From an uncultured Prevotellaceae bacterium (lineage in GTDB: Bacteria; Bacteroidota; Bacteroidia; Bacteroidales; Muribaculaceae), in NCBI GenBank assembly GCA_900318255.1, contig ONJX01000009.1, positions 1-64,000 on the forward strand: DNA of 64,000 bases. The letters run 5' to 3'. Position numbers and translations under genes: made by a program. This document shows, piece after piece, positions 1-6,907 of the stretch. The notes beneath the pieces were generated by a model. That model did not search any database. It was not told the DNA's origin and saw only the letters and a list, made by a program, of their open reading frames with translations. Positions within the stretch are counted from its first letter, which is position 1. Every line of letters begins with the position of its first letter.

Positions 1-38
1 TAAAAGCATTTTTTGCATCATATTGATAATAAATGCTG

Positions 39-46
39 CAAAGATA
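39..46 (-). promoter_or_regulatory. Possible -7 promoter box for a gene leaving the window at its left edge
   Basis: The minus strand reads TATCTTTG, a perfect TAnnTTTG box, followed about 18-22 nt later by ATG codons at 21-19 and 18-16 that would open a leftward gene. Only six or seven codons lie inside the window, so no product can be named. No good -33 TTTG is seen at the usual spacing. Confidence 0.35.
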
Positions 47-80
47 AGGATTGATCGGCTTTCTCAGAGATTTCAACACG

Positions 81-116
81 CAAAATGACCAATAAGCCCA
101 AAATGACCAATAAGCC
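81..116. repeat. Two direct copies of an 18-bp unit
   Basis: CAAAATGACCAATAAGCC occurs twice back to back (81-98 and 99-116). It lies between the left-edge promoter and the tRNA terminator. No coding potential or known function is apparent. Confidence 0.8.
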
Positions 117-139
117 TCAATTTTGACCCTATAAAATAC

Positions 140-166
140 GAAAGGCACTGATAATCAGCGCCTTTC
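140..166 (-). terminator. Terminator hairpin of the tRNA operon
   Basis: GAAAGGC and CTGAT pair with ATCAG and GCCTTTC around one mismatch, giving a 12-bp stem with almost no loop. On the minus strand it is followed by GTATTTT. It sits 12 nt past the end of tRNA-Leu, where a terminator is expected. Confidence 0.6.
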
Positions 167-178
167 ACAAAAATTAGG

Positions 179-262
179 TGTCCAAGATGAGAGTCGAACT
201 CACACGCCCAATCGGGCACTACCCCCTCAAAGTAGCGCGTCTACCAATTCCGCCACCTGGAC
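179..262 (-). tRNA. tRNA-Leu (anticodon GAG)
   Basis: The 84-nt minus-strand sequence folds as a class II tRNA. The acceptor stem is GTCCAGG/CTTGGAC, the D-loop contains TTGGTAGAC, the anticodon stem CTACT/GGTAG closes loop TTGAGGG (anticodon GAG), there is a long variable arm, and the T-loop is TTCGACTC. The discriminator is A. The next bases are CCT, so the CCA end is not encoded, unlike in the two neighbouring Gly tRNAs. It is the last gene of a three-tRNA operon. Confidence 0.95.
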
Positions 263-278
263 AATGAGGTTTTAAACC

Positions 279-354
279 TGGAGCGACAGACGGGACTCGG
301 ACCCGCGACCTCGACCTTGGCAAGGTCGCGCTCTACCAACTGAGCTACTGTCGC
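279..354 (-). tRNA. tRNA-Gly (anticodon GCC), copy 2
   Basis: A 76-nt minus-strand cloverleaf with acceptor GCGACAG/CTGTCGC, D-loop GCTCAGTTGGTAGAGC, anticodon stem CGACC/GGTCG around TTGCCAA, T-loop TCCGAGTCC, discriminator T and an encoded CCA. The sequence is identical to the copy at 375-450, which points to recent duplication or gene conversion. Confidence 0.96.
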
Positions 355-374
355 AAAAATGTATTTCAAAGAAC

Positions 375-450
375 TGGAGCGACAGACGGGACTCGGACCC
401 GCGACCTCGACCTTGGCAAGGTCGCGCTCTACCAACTGAGCTACTGTCGC
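375..450 (-). tRNA. tRNA-Gly (anticodon GCC), copy 1
   Basis: First gene of the tRNA operon and identical over 76 nt, including the encoded CCA, to the copy at 279-354. The two are separated by 20 nt. A strong promoter lies about 40 nt upstream on the minus strand. Confidence 0.96.
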
Positions 451-489
451 AAAAAAGTGCAATCGTGTGTGGTTTTCTGATTGCGGGTA

Positions 490-520
490 CAAAGGTAGTG
501 CTTTATTTTTAACTGGCAAA
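490..520 (-). promoter_or_regulatory. Promoter of the tRNA operon
   Basis: On the minus strand TTTG (517-520) is followed after exactly 19 nt by TACCTTTG (490-497), a full match to the Bacteroidetes -33/-7 consensus. Transcription should start near 486, about 35 nt before tRNA-Gly. Confidence 0.8.
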
Positions 521-552
521 ATTTTTTGCCATTTTTTTGCAGTTTTTTTTGA

Positions 553-1146
553 TTATTTTTTTGCTTGAGTTAGGGCGAAAAATCGCTGTTGCAGTTCAAT
601 ATTCTCAAAATCACCACAATAATGCATTGTGATGGTTGTTGACTGCTGTTTCTCTATTCCGCGCATTTTCATGCACATGTGTGCGGCTTGACACACTACA
701 ATCACACCTTTGTTCTTGAGGCTAGTGCTGACGATGTCGCACACCTCTTTAGTTAGGCGCTCTTGCACCTGTAGCCGTCTTGCATAGGTTTCTACCACTC
801 GTGCTAGTTTGCTTAGTCCCACGATTTCTCCGTCGGGTATGTACCCGATGGTGAATGTGCCGTAGAAGGGCAGAATGTGGTGCTCGCATAGTGAGTAGAA
901 CTCTATGTCTTTGACGATGACCATTTGCTGGCCGTCGTGTGAGAAGATGGCTTGCTTGATGAGCTGCTCGGCATCGCTGTGGTAGCCGCTGGTGTTGTCG
1001 ATTAGAGCTTTAGCGGCGCGCTGTGGTGTTTTCAGCAGTCCTTCTCGGTTGGGGTCTTCTCCGAGCAGTTTGATGATGGATTTTATGTGAAAGGATAGTT
1101 TGTCAACTAGTTCGTTGTCGTATTGTGGTACTTTGTTGTTGCTCAT
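553..1146 (-). CDS. folE: GTP cyclohydrolase I
   Basis: Converts GTP to 7,8-dihydroneopterin triphosphate, the first step of tetrahydrofolate (and queuosine precursor) synthesis, in the cytoplasm. The 197-residue protein has the type I family signatures: DPNREGLLKTPQRAAK near the start, SLCEHHILPFYG with the zinc/catalytic Cys and His residues, QVQERLT, and AAHMCMKMRG with the second zinc Cys. I start it at the ATG at 1146, which shares its A with the TAA stop of the upstream SPOR gene (TAATG). A GTG at 1155 is an in-frame alternative. The overlap indicates translational coupling to the SPOR gene. Length is normal for the family. Confidence 0.96.
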   Translation of the reverse strand: MSNNKVPQYDNELVDKLSFHIKSIIKLLGEDPNREGLLKTPQRAAKALIDNTSGYHSDAEQLIKQAIFSHDGQQMVIVKDIEFYSLCEHHILPFYGTFTIGYIPDGEIVGLSKLARVVETYARRLQVQERLTKEVCDIVSTSLKNKGVIVVCQAAHMCMKMRGIEKQQSTTITMHYCGDFENIELQQRFFALTQAKK

Positions 1147-1784
1147 TATTTCCACACGTTAATGTTGTCGTGAATAATCGTCATTTCTTTGGAGTACATG
1201 GGGAAGGACTGTCTCAATTGCTTGAGTGCCCTGTGTGCTGACTCCTCATCTACGAAGTCGCCTACTCTGAGTCGCCATGTTGGTGCCTTATAGGTGAAAT
1301 AGAATTGATATTGTGGGAATTTCATTGTTATGTCTTTTGCTCGTTTTTGCGCGTTGGCTTTCGCGTTCTTTGATTTGTTGGTGTAATAAACGAGTATGCG
1401 ATAGCCGTAGCTTCTCATTTCTACCTCTTGGTGCGACTGGAGGTTGGCGCTGTTGTTGCCGGTGCTGTAGTCTTGATTGAGAGATTCAGGTCTCTTTGGG
1501 TCAACGCGGTTGTTGTTGTCGGCGGGGTTGACCGATGTGTTGTTAGACCGTGGGCTTGTAGCCTTGTTGGTGTTGGAGGGTTGATTCTCGGCAGAGGTGG
1601 TCTGTTTGCTGGTGTTCTCTTTGTTGGCAGTTTCACCGGCATTATCTGTGGCCTCTGTTTTTTTCTCTGGCTCGGGCTGTGGTCGCCGGTTGTCGTTGAT
1701 TGTGACCTGTGTCAATGAAATGGGCACAATGACGATGGCCAATAGAGCAGCAAGTATAATGTGCTTAAAATTAGAGCGTTTCAT
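1146..1784 (-). CDS. SPOR-domain protein with N-terminal membrane anchor
   Basis: A 212-residue protein. Residues ~9-28 form one hydrophobic segment (signal anchor), residues ~30-125 are a Pro/Asn/Thr/Lys-rich low-complexity linker, and residues ~130-205 resemble a SPOR fold (YGYRILVYYT, then WRLRVGDFVDEESAHRAL). SPOR domains bind denuded peptidoglycan glycan strands, so an envelope or division-site role is inferred. The arrangement SPOR then folE is common in Bacteroidetes. Its stop codon overlaps the folE start. The low-complexity linker makes antisense reading frames look open, but they have no support. Confidence 0.8.
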   Translation of the reverse strand: MKRSNFKHIILAALLAIVIVPISLTQVTINDNRRPQPEPEKKTEATDNAGETANKENTSKQTTSAENQPSNTNKATSPRSNNTSVNPADNNNRVDPKRPESLNQDYSTGNNSANLQSHQEVEMRSYGYRILVYYTNKSKNAKANAQKRAKDITMKFPQYQFYFTYKAPTWRLRVGDFVDEESAHRALKQLRQSFPMYSKEMTIIHDNINVWK

Positions 1785-1818
1785 AAATAAAGAGTGTTAT
1801 GGAGATGTAATTTGGTTA

Positions 1819-1826
1819 CAAAGGTA
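1819..1826 (-). promoter_or_regulatory. -7 box upstream of the SPOR-folE operon
   Basis: The minus strand reads TACCTTTG about 35 nt before the SPOR start codon. A -33 TTTG is not obvious at 19-20 nt, so this rests on the -7 box and its position. Confidence 0.5.
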
Positions 1827-1981
1827 GTAAATTGTTTTCAGTTAAAGGTAATAAGTTGTTGGTTTTTTTGATAGAATCTTGTTTTTGGTGATTCTTTCGG
1901 GTCGTTGATTGTAATGGTGGTGAATCATAAAAAGTTATTCACAATTGGTTTGGCCGATGAGTGTGTTTGGAGAAAAAGTTT

Positions 1982-1989
1982 TATCTTTG
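1982..1989 (+). promoter_or_regulatory. -7 box upstream of the thioesterase-dprA operon
   Basis: TATCTTTG lies 32 nt before the ATG at 2022. It supports that start over the longer upstream reading frame, whose first codons would lie before this promoter. Confidence 0.55.
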
Positions 1990-2021
1990 CAATTAGTTTG
2001 AAAATTATTTATTTCGTCCTG

Positions 2022-2429
2022 ATGGAGAACAATGATTATATTTACACGCTTGAGATTGCTGTTCGCGACTATGAGCTTGACAGCGAGGGCATAGTTAATA
2101 ATGCCAATTATCTTCACTACCTGGAGATGACGCGTCATGAGTTCTGCCGCTGGGCTGGTTATTCGTTCAAGGAGATGAGCGCCGACGGCATTGTCCCGGT
2201 GCTCAGCCGTGTGGAGATTGACTACAAGACTCCCTTGCGCAGTGGCGATGTGATGCTCAGCAGCTTGTGGGTGGAGAAGAGGGGCGTGCGTTTTGTGTTT
2301 CATCAAGATATTCGCAATAAATTCACTGGTGAGATGGCGGTGAGTGCTGTAGTGACTGTGGTGAGCCTTGAGGGAGGCCGGCTCTCTCGCGGCGACCGTC
2401 TTTTTGAGAGATTTGAGAAATGGCTGTAG
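2022..2429 (+). CDS. Acyl-CoA thioesterase, 4HBT hotdog family (YbgC-like)
   Basis: A 135-residue single hotdog domain. The N-terminal VRDYELDSEGIVNNANYL matches the 4HBT active-site region (Asp/Glu followed by G-x-V-x-N-x-x-Y), and the helix HYLEMTRHEFCRW follows. Such enzymes hydrolyse acyl-CoA or acyl-ACP thioesters; the substrate cannot be read from sequence. I start at MENNDY (2022) because the -7 box lies just upstream and the length then matches the family. The frame is open back to 1905 but that extension is not conserved-looking. It overlaps dprA by 10 nt, so the two are probably co-translated. Confidence 0.85.
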   Translation: MENNDYIYTLEIAVRDYELDSEGIVNNANYLHYLEMTRHEFCRWAGYSFKEMSADGIVPVLSRVEIDYKTPLRSGDVMLSSLWVEKRGVRFVFHQDIRNKFTGEMAVSAVVTVVSLEGGRLSRGDRLFERFEKWL

Positions 2430-3544
2430 GCGGTTCCGACATATTATATCGCATGGCGTTTGCCGGCATTCGTGGCATGGGGGTGGAGCTGGCGCAACGT
2501 GTGCTTGATGTCATCCCGAGCGAGGAAGCCTTTTTTGCCATGAGTGAGCGTGAGCTCAAGGACATAACTGGCAGTCGCAGCAAGGTGTGGGAGCGTGGTT
2601 TCCGCGACGAGATGCTTCGCAAGGCCGAGGTGGAGCTCCGTTTTGTGGAGCAAAAGCATGTGAAGGTGCTGTATTTCACCGACGATGACTATCCCAAGCG
2701 GCTCATCCATGCCACTGACGCGCCCATATTGCTTTATGTGATAGGAGGCTGCAACCTTAATGCTAAGCGTGTTGTCAGCATTGTGGGAACTAGGCGTAGC
2801 ACGCATTATGGTGCCACCTTTTGCGACAAGCTGGTGAGCGATCTATCTAAGATGCTTGAGGGCGACTTGGTGATAGTGAGTGGCCTGGCCTATGGCACCG
2901 ACATTAATGCTCATCGTGCATCACTCAAATATAATGTGCCCACTGTGGCTGTGCAGGCTTGTGGCCTTAACAAGATTTATCCTGCTGAGCATCGCGACGA
3001 TGCTGCTCGCATGGTACACACGGGTGGGGCAGTAGTGAGTGACTACACTAGTCAAGACCAGATACACCGCGGTAATTTCCTCGCCCGCAACCGCATTATA
3101 GCTGCTTTAAGCGACTGCACGGTTGTGGTCGAGAGTGCGAGTAGGGGTGGGGCACTGGTTACCGCCAACATTGCTGCAAGCTATAGCCGCGACGTGTTTG
3201 CTGTGCCGGGCCGTGTCACCGACGAGTATTCTAAAGGTTGTAATCTCCTCATCATGAATAATAGGGCAGCGGCAATCACGTGTGCTGAAGACTTGGTAAG
3301 GGCAATGCGATGGGAGTCGAAGCACATTCCCGAGTCAGCTAAAGAGTTAGAGCTGTTCCCGCAGTTGACGGTGGAGCAGCAAAAAGTCGTTGACATCTTG
3401 CGCAAGCAGGGCGACCAGCATATCAACGACCTGGCGGGACTGATGGCATTGCCCATCTATCGCCTGATGGCGATACTTGTGGAGCTCGACACCAAGGGTG
3501 TGATAGCCACTCTGCCGGGATGCAGATACACATTAAAGCGATAA
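2420..3544 (+). CDS. dprA: DNA-processing protein DprA
   Basis: DprA binds incoming single-stranded DNA during natural transformation and loads RecA. The 374-residue protein has an N-terminal SAM-like helical region (~1-75), the Rossmann-like DNA-processing domain (~85-295) with SIVGTRRSTHYG, VIVSGLAYGTDINAH, the RGNFLARNRIIAALS stretch and GGALVTANIAASYSRDVFAVPG, and a C-terminal winged-helix-like segment (~310-374). It overlaps the thioesterase gene by 10 nt. A comEC gene is also present in the window (28115), so parts of an uptake pathway are encoded here. Confidence 0.95.
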   Translation: MAVGGSDILYRMAFAGIRGMGVELAQRVLDVIPSEEAFFAMSERELKDITGSRSKVWERGFRDEMLRKAEVELRFVEQKHVKVLYFTDDDYPKRLIHATDAPILLYVIGGCNLNAKRVVSIVGTRRSTHYGATFCDKLVSDLSKMLEGDLVIVSGLAYGTDINAHRASLKYNVPTVAVQACGLNKIYPAEHRDDAARMVHTGGAVVSDYTSQDQIHRGNFLARNRIIAALSDCTVVVESASRGGALVTANIAASYSRDVFAVPGRVTDEYSKGCNLLIMNNRAAAITCAEDLVRAMRWESKHIPESAKELELFPQLTVEQQKVVDILRKQGDQHINDLAGLMALPIYRLMAILVELDTKGVIATLPGCRYTLKR

Positions 3545-3571
3545 CGCAAGAGCGCGTTATCGCTTTAATGT
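3530..3571. terminator. 18-bp perfect hairpin between convergent dprA and korB
   Basis: Arms 3530-3547 and 3554-3571 pair perfectly around a 6-nt loop. The dprA stop codon (3542-3544) lies inside the left arm. There is no long T-run on either side. It is placed to stop transcription from both directions. Confidence 0.65.
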
Positions 3572-3643
3572 AATTATTAGTGACATCGTCGCAACAGACT
3601 GGTCGCCGTGTCGCTTGTCTTAGTTCTGTGATTCTTATAGAAA

Positions 3644-4663
3644 TTATTTGCGTTCCCAGGTGTCGCCGTCGAGAATCATGTCGCGCAGGTTGCGGTAGCG
3701 GTGCTTGGCCTGTATCTTGCGCATCTGCACGGTGACGTCGGTCTCGTAGGTGGGAGCGTCCACGTCGCGAATCACGCCGAGCGCTACTGGCAGGTTAGTG
3801 CCATCCATCATGGCTAGCTGCTGATGCAGGAAGTTGTCCTGGCAGTGAGCGTCGTGTATGAGCACGTCGTCGATGGTGTATTCTCCATCGTCGAGGCGCA
3901 CAGCTTTCAGTCCGAAACCTTCTTGCACCAGTCCCATGTCTCGGTTTTTGCCAAAAAGCATCTTCTCGCCATGCACAAGGTGGATGGTGCGGTTAGCGCG
4001 CACTGCCTTGTCGGTGATGCGATTGTGGATGCCGTTGTTGAAAATCATGCAGTTTTGCAATATCTCTATAACCGAGCAGCCTTTGTGGCGTGCGCCCTCA
4101 ACCATGATTTCCTGGTTGATTTTGAGCTCCACGTCGATGCCACGGGCGAAGAATGTGCCGCGGGCACCAAACACTAGCTCGGCTGGGATGAATGGGTCTT
4201 CGGTAGTGCCGTAGGGCGAGGACTTCGAGATGCAACCACGGTCGCTGGTGGGGCTAAACTGTCCCTTGGTGAGGCCATAGATCTTGTTGTTGAGCAACAG
4301 TAAGTTGAGGTCAACATTGCGTCGCACTTCATGTATGAAGTGATTTCCGCCAATGGCGAGGCAGTCGCCGTCGCCCGAAATCTGCCACACGGTGAGTTGT
4401 GGGTTGGCCACTTTCACTCCAGTGGCGATAGCGCCGCCGCGGCCGTGAATGGTGTGGAAGCCATAGGTGTTCATGTAGTAGGGCAGGCGTGAGCTGCATC
4501 CAATTCCCGACACTACAGCAATCATGTGCGGTGGCACGCCGAGTTCAGCCATTGCCTTGTGCAGCACATTGAGCACGGCATGGTCGCCACAGCCTGGGCA
4601 CCAGCGCACTGCTACATCGTTTTTGTAATCTTTAGGTTCTGGGTTGTTATAAGTCTGTGTCAT
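3644..4663 (-). CDS. korB: 2-oxoacid:ferredoxin oxidoreductase, beta subunit (KorB-like)
   Basis: Thiamine-diphosphate subunit of a 2-oxoacid (probably 2-oxoglutarate) ferredoxin oxidoreductase, which oxidatively decarboxylates the acid to acyl-CoA and reduces ferredoxin. The 339-residue protein has RWCPGCGDHAV near the N-terminus, SGIGCSSRLP, HGRGGAIATGVK and the ThDP-binding GDGDCLAIGGNHFIH...LLLNNKIYGLTKGQ. It lies 5 nt downstream of korA in the same operon. Substrate choice between 2-oxoglutarate and another 2-oxoacid is by family resemblance, not proven. Confidence 0.92.
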   Translation of the reverse strand: MTQTYNNPEPKDYKNDVAVRWCPGCGDHAVLNVLHKAMAELGVPPHMIAVVSGIGCSSRLPYYMNTYGFHTIHGRGGAIATGVKVANPQLTVWQISGDGDCLAIGGNHFIHEVRRNVDLNLLLLNNKIYGLTKGQFSPTSDRGCISKSSPYGTTEDPFIPAELVFGARGTFFARGIDVELKINQEIMVEGARHKGCSVIEILQNCMIFNNGIHNRITDKAVRANRTIHLVHGEKMLFGKNRDMGLVQEGFGLKAVRLDDGEYTIDDVLIHDAHCQDNFLHQQLAMMDGTNLPVALGVIRDVDAPTYETDVTVQMRKIQAKHRYRNLRDMILDGDTWERK

Positions 4664-4668
4664 GATTA

Positions 4669-6513
4669 TTAGCCCTCCATGATTTTTGTTATACCTTCTT
4701 CAATCTCGTTAACGAGGAACGGTTGTCCCTGCACCTTGTTGATGCGCTTGATGTTGAGCTCAGGAATCTGGCTTTGTAGGTAGGTGGCAAACTGTCCGCT
4801 GTTGAGCTCAGCCACAATCACGGTCTTGTATTTAGTGAGCACCTCGCGGGTGTTGCGTGGCAGAGGGTTGATGTAGTTGAACTGTGCAAAGTCGAGATGC
4901 TTGCCAGCCTGGTTCATGTGCTCGAAGGCAGTGTAGATGTGTCCGTAAGTGCCTCCCCATCCCACGATGATGGTGTCGCATCCCTCGTGCTCGCTCTTTA
5001 CCTCGAGCTCTGGAATGTGGTTGGCCACGTTAGCAATCTTCATGGCGCGTGTCTTAACCATGCGCTCGTGGTTGTCGGGGCTGTTGGAAATCACGCCAGT
5101 GTCGTAGTCTCGCTCAAGGCCCCCCACGCGGTGCATCTTCTCGGGCACTCCAGGGAACGACCAGTAGCGCACCATCTCATCGTTGCGGCTGTAGGCGTGC
5201 CAAGAGGCTTCTTTGTCCTGTGGCACAAAATTAGGCTTTATCTCGGGATAGTCATCGACGTCGGGCACTCTCCATGCACTGGAGCCGTTGGCAATAAAGG
5301 CGTCGGTGAGCAGTATCACAGGTGTCATGTGCTCGATGGCTATGCGTGCCGCCTCAAATGCCATGTGGAAGCAGTCGGTGGGCGATGATGCCGCCACCAC
5401 CACTAGTGGGCACTCGCCGCTGCGGCCGTAGAGGGCTTGCAGCAGGTCGGTCTGCTCGGTCTTGGTGGGCATGCCGGTCGAGGGTCCGCCACGCTGCACG
5501 TCGATGATTACCAGTGGCAATTCCGACATCACTGCCAGGCCCATAGCCTCGCTCTTGAGCGAGAGGCCCGGGCCGCTGGTGCTGGTCACTGCCAAGCTGC
5601 CAGCATAGGCTGCGCCAATGGCCGAGCAAATGCCGGCGATCTCATCTTCCATCTGGCAGGCCTTCACGCCCAGGTCGCGGCGCTTGGCGAGCTCGTGGAG
5701 GATGTCGGTAGCAGGAGTGATGGGGTAGCTGCCCAAGTATAATGGTCGGCCGCTTTTCTCGCTGGCGAGGATGAGTCCCCATGCTGTGGCCTTGTTGCCG
5801 TTGACGTCAACATAGATGCCTGGTCGCATGTCTTCGGTCTCGATGCGGTATTTCGACACCGAGGCGTGGATGTTGTGGCCGTAGTCGTGTCCGCCTTCAA
5901 GCACCTTGCAGTTAGCGTCATAGACTGCTGGCTTGTTGCCAAACTTGTGCTGCAAGAAGCGTCGTGCGCTGGATAGTGGCATGTTGAACAACCAGCATAT
6001 CAAGCCCAGAGCAAACATGTTGCGGCACTTCATCTGCGACTTGAAGTCCATGCCGCTGTCGCTGAGGGCGGCTTTTACCATCGAGGTCATGGGCACTTCC
6101 ACCACTTGGGTCTTGAGGCCTATCTCCTTGTAGGGGTCGTCGGTGGTGAACTCGGCTTTCTTGAGGTCGATATCTTTGAACGAGTCGATGTCAACGATGG
6201 CCACACCGTTCTTGTTCAAGAACTTAACATTCTGCTTTAGAGCAGCAGGGTTCATCGCCACGAGCACGTCGCACTCGTCGCCAGGGGTGTGGACGCCATG
6301 GCCAATGTGCACCTGAAAACCACTCACACCGCTGAGCGACCCTTGTGGAGCTCGCACCTCGGCAGGATAGTCGGGGAAGGTGGAGATAATCTCTCCCATC
6401 TCGGCCGAAACACTCGAGAAAATGTTGCCGGCAAGTTGCATGCCGTCGCCAGAGTCGCCCGAGAACCGGACTACTATGCTCTGACGAAACTTAACGTTAG
6501 TTTTTCCTAACAT
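4669..6513 (-). CDS. korA: 2-oxoacid:ferredoxin oxidoreductase, fused gamma-alpha subunit (KorA-like)
   Basis: A 614-residue partner of the downstream beta subunit. Residues ~8-190 are the gamma (catalytic CoA) domain starting FSGDSGDGMQLAGNI. Residues ~225-460 are the pyrimidine-binding domain (PITPATDILHELAKR, CQMEDEIAGICSAIGAAYAG, TSTSGPGLSLKSEA, DVQRGGPSTGMPTKTEQ). Residues ~480-614 form the C-terminal transketolase-like domain (FNYINPLPRNTREVL, AELNSGQFATYL). The gamma-alpha fusion is usual for this family. In an anaerobe the complex supplies succinyl-CoA or, in reverse, 2-oxoglutarate. Confidence 0.93.
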   Translation of the reverse strand: MLGKTNVKFRQSIVVRFSGDSGDGMQLAGNIFSSVSAEMGEIISTFPDYPAEVRAPQGSLSGVSGFQVHIGHGVHTPGDECDVLVAMNPAALKQNVKFLNKNGVAIVDIDSFKDIDLKKAEFTTDDPYKEIGLKTQVVEVPMTSMVKAALSDSGMDFKSQMKCRNMFALGLICWLFNMPLSSARRFLQHKFGNKPAVYDANCKVLEGGHDYGHNIHASVSKYRIETEDMRPGIYVDVNGNKATAWGLILASEKSGRPLYLGSYPITPATDILHELAKRRDLGVKACQMEDEIAGICSAIGAAYAGSLAVTSTSGPGLSLKSEAMGLAVMSELPLVIIDVQRGGPSTGMPTKTEQTDLLQALYGRSGECPLVVVAASSPTDCFHMAFEAARIAIEHMTPVILLTDAFIANGSSAWRVPDVDDYPEIKPNFVPQDKEASWHAYSRNDEMVRYWSFPGVPEKMHRVGGLERDYDTGVISNSPDNHERMVKTRAMKIANVANHIPELEVKSEHEGCDTIIVGWGGTYGHIYTAFEHMNQAGKHLDFAQFNYINPLPRNTREVLTKYKTVIVAELNSGQFATYLQSQIPELNIKRINKVQGQPFLVNEIEEGITKIMEG

Positions 6514-6627
6514 GTCGTTGTTTTATTGTTTATGATTTGATATATAATAACTTACTAAGAAAGTAAATAGACTCTCAGGTAATAGAGCAGTAAATGCTGA
6601 CGCTCACCTGATCCTTAAAAACGGGTG

Positions 6628-6635
6628 CAAAATTA
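6628..6635 (-). promoter_or_regulatory. -7 box for korA-korB
   Basis: The minus strand reads TAATTTTG about 115 nt before the korA start, which predicts a leader of roughly 110 nt. Confidence 0.5.
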
Positions 6636-6850
6636 CATATAAATAATTAAATAAAAACCCATTACGCCATTTATTTGCTCCCTTTTAAACCCTATTAACC
6701 AATTTAACCCAAATTTAGAATCAGCAGTTAAAAACAAGAGGCTATTGCCCACGTGTAGCCCACCTCATGTTACTACGCAATGTGAGCTATGAAAATAGGT
6801 TGTAAAACGAAACTTATTAACAAAAACATCATTTTTTGCTATTATTAGTG

Positions 6851-6879
6851 TTGGTTTTAATAATAATGTTGTATTTTTG
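6851..6879 (+). promoter_or_regulatory. Promoter of the HerA-like ATPase gene
   Basis: TTG (6851-6853) is followed after 18 nt by TATTTTTG (6872-6879), 28 nt before the ATG. Confidence 0.6.
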
Positions 6880-6907
6880 TGGAAAATAGAATAAAACCGC
6901 AATAATC

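Larger units (their letters stand above)
6514..6907. other. Intergenic region between divergent korA and the HerA-like gene
   Basis: No gene is seen in these 394 bp. The region holds one leftward promoter box for korA (6628-6635) and one rightward promoter for the ATPase gene (6851-6879). The AT-rich stretch between them shows no repeat that I recognise. Confidence 0.6.

Noticed and set aside
241..519. 92-residue open frame on the minus strand over the tRNA cluster
   Set aside because: It is a translation of the two identical tRNA-Gly genes and spacers; the internal protein repeat is the tRNA repeat.
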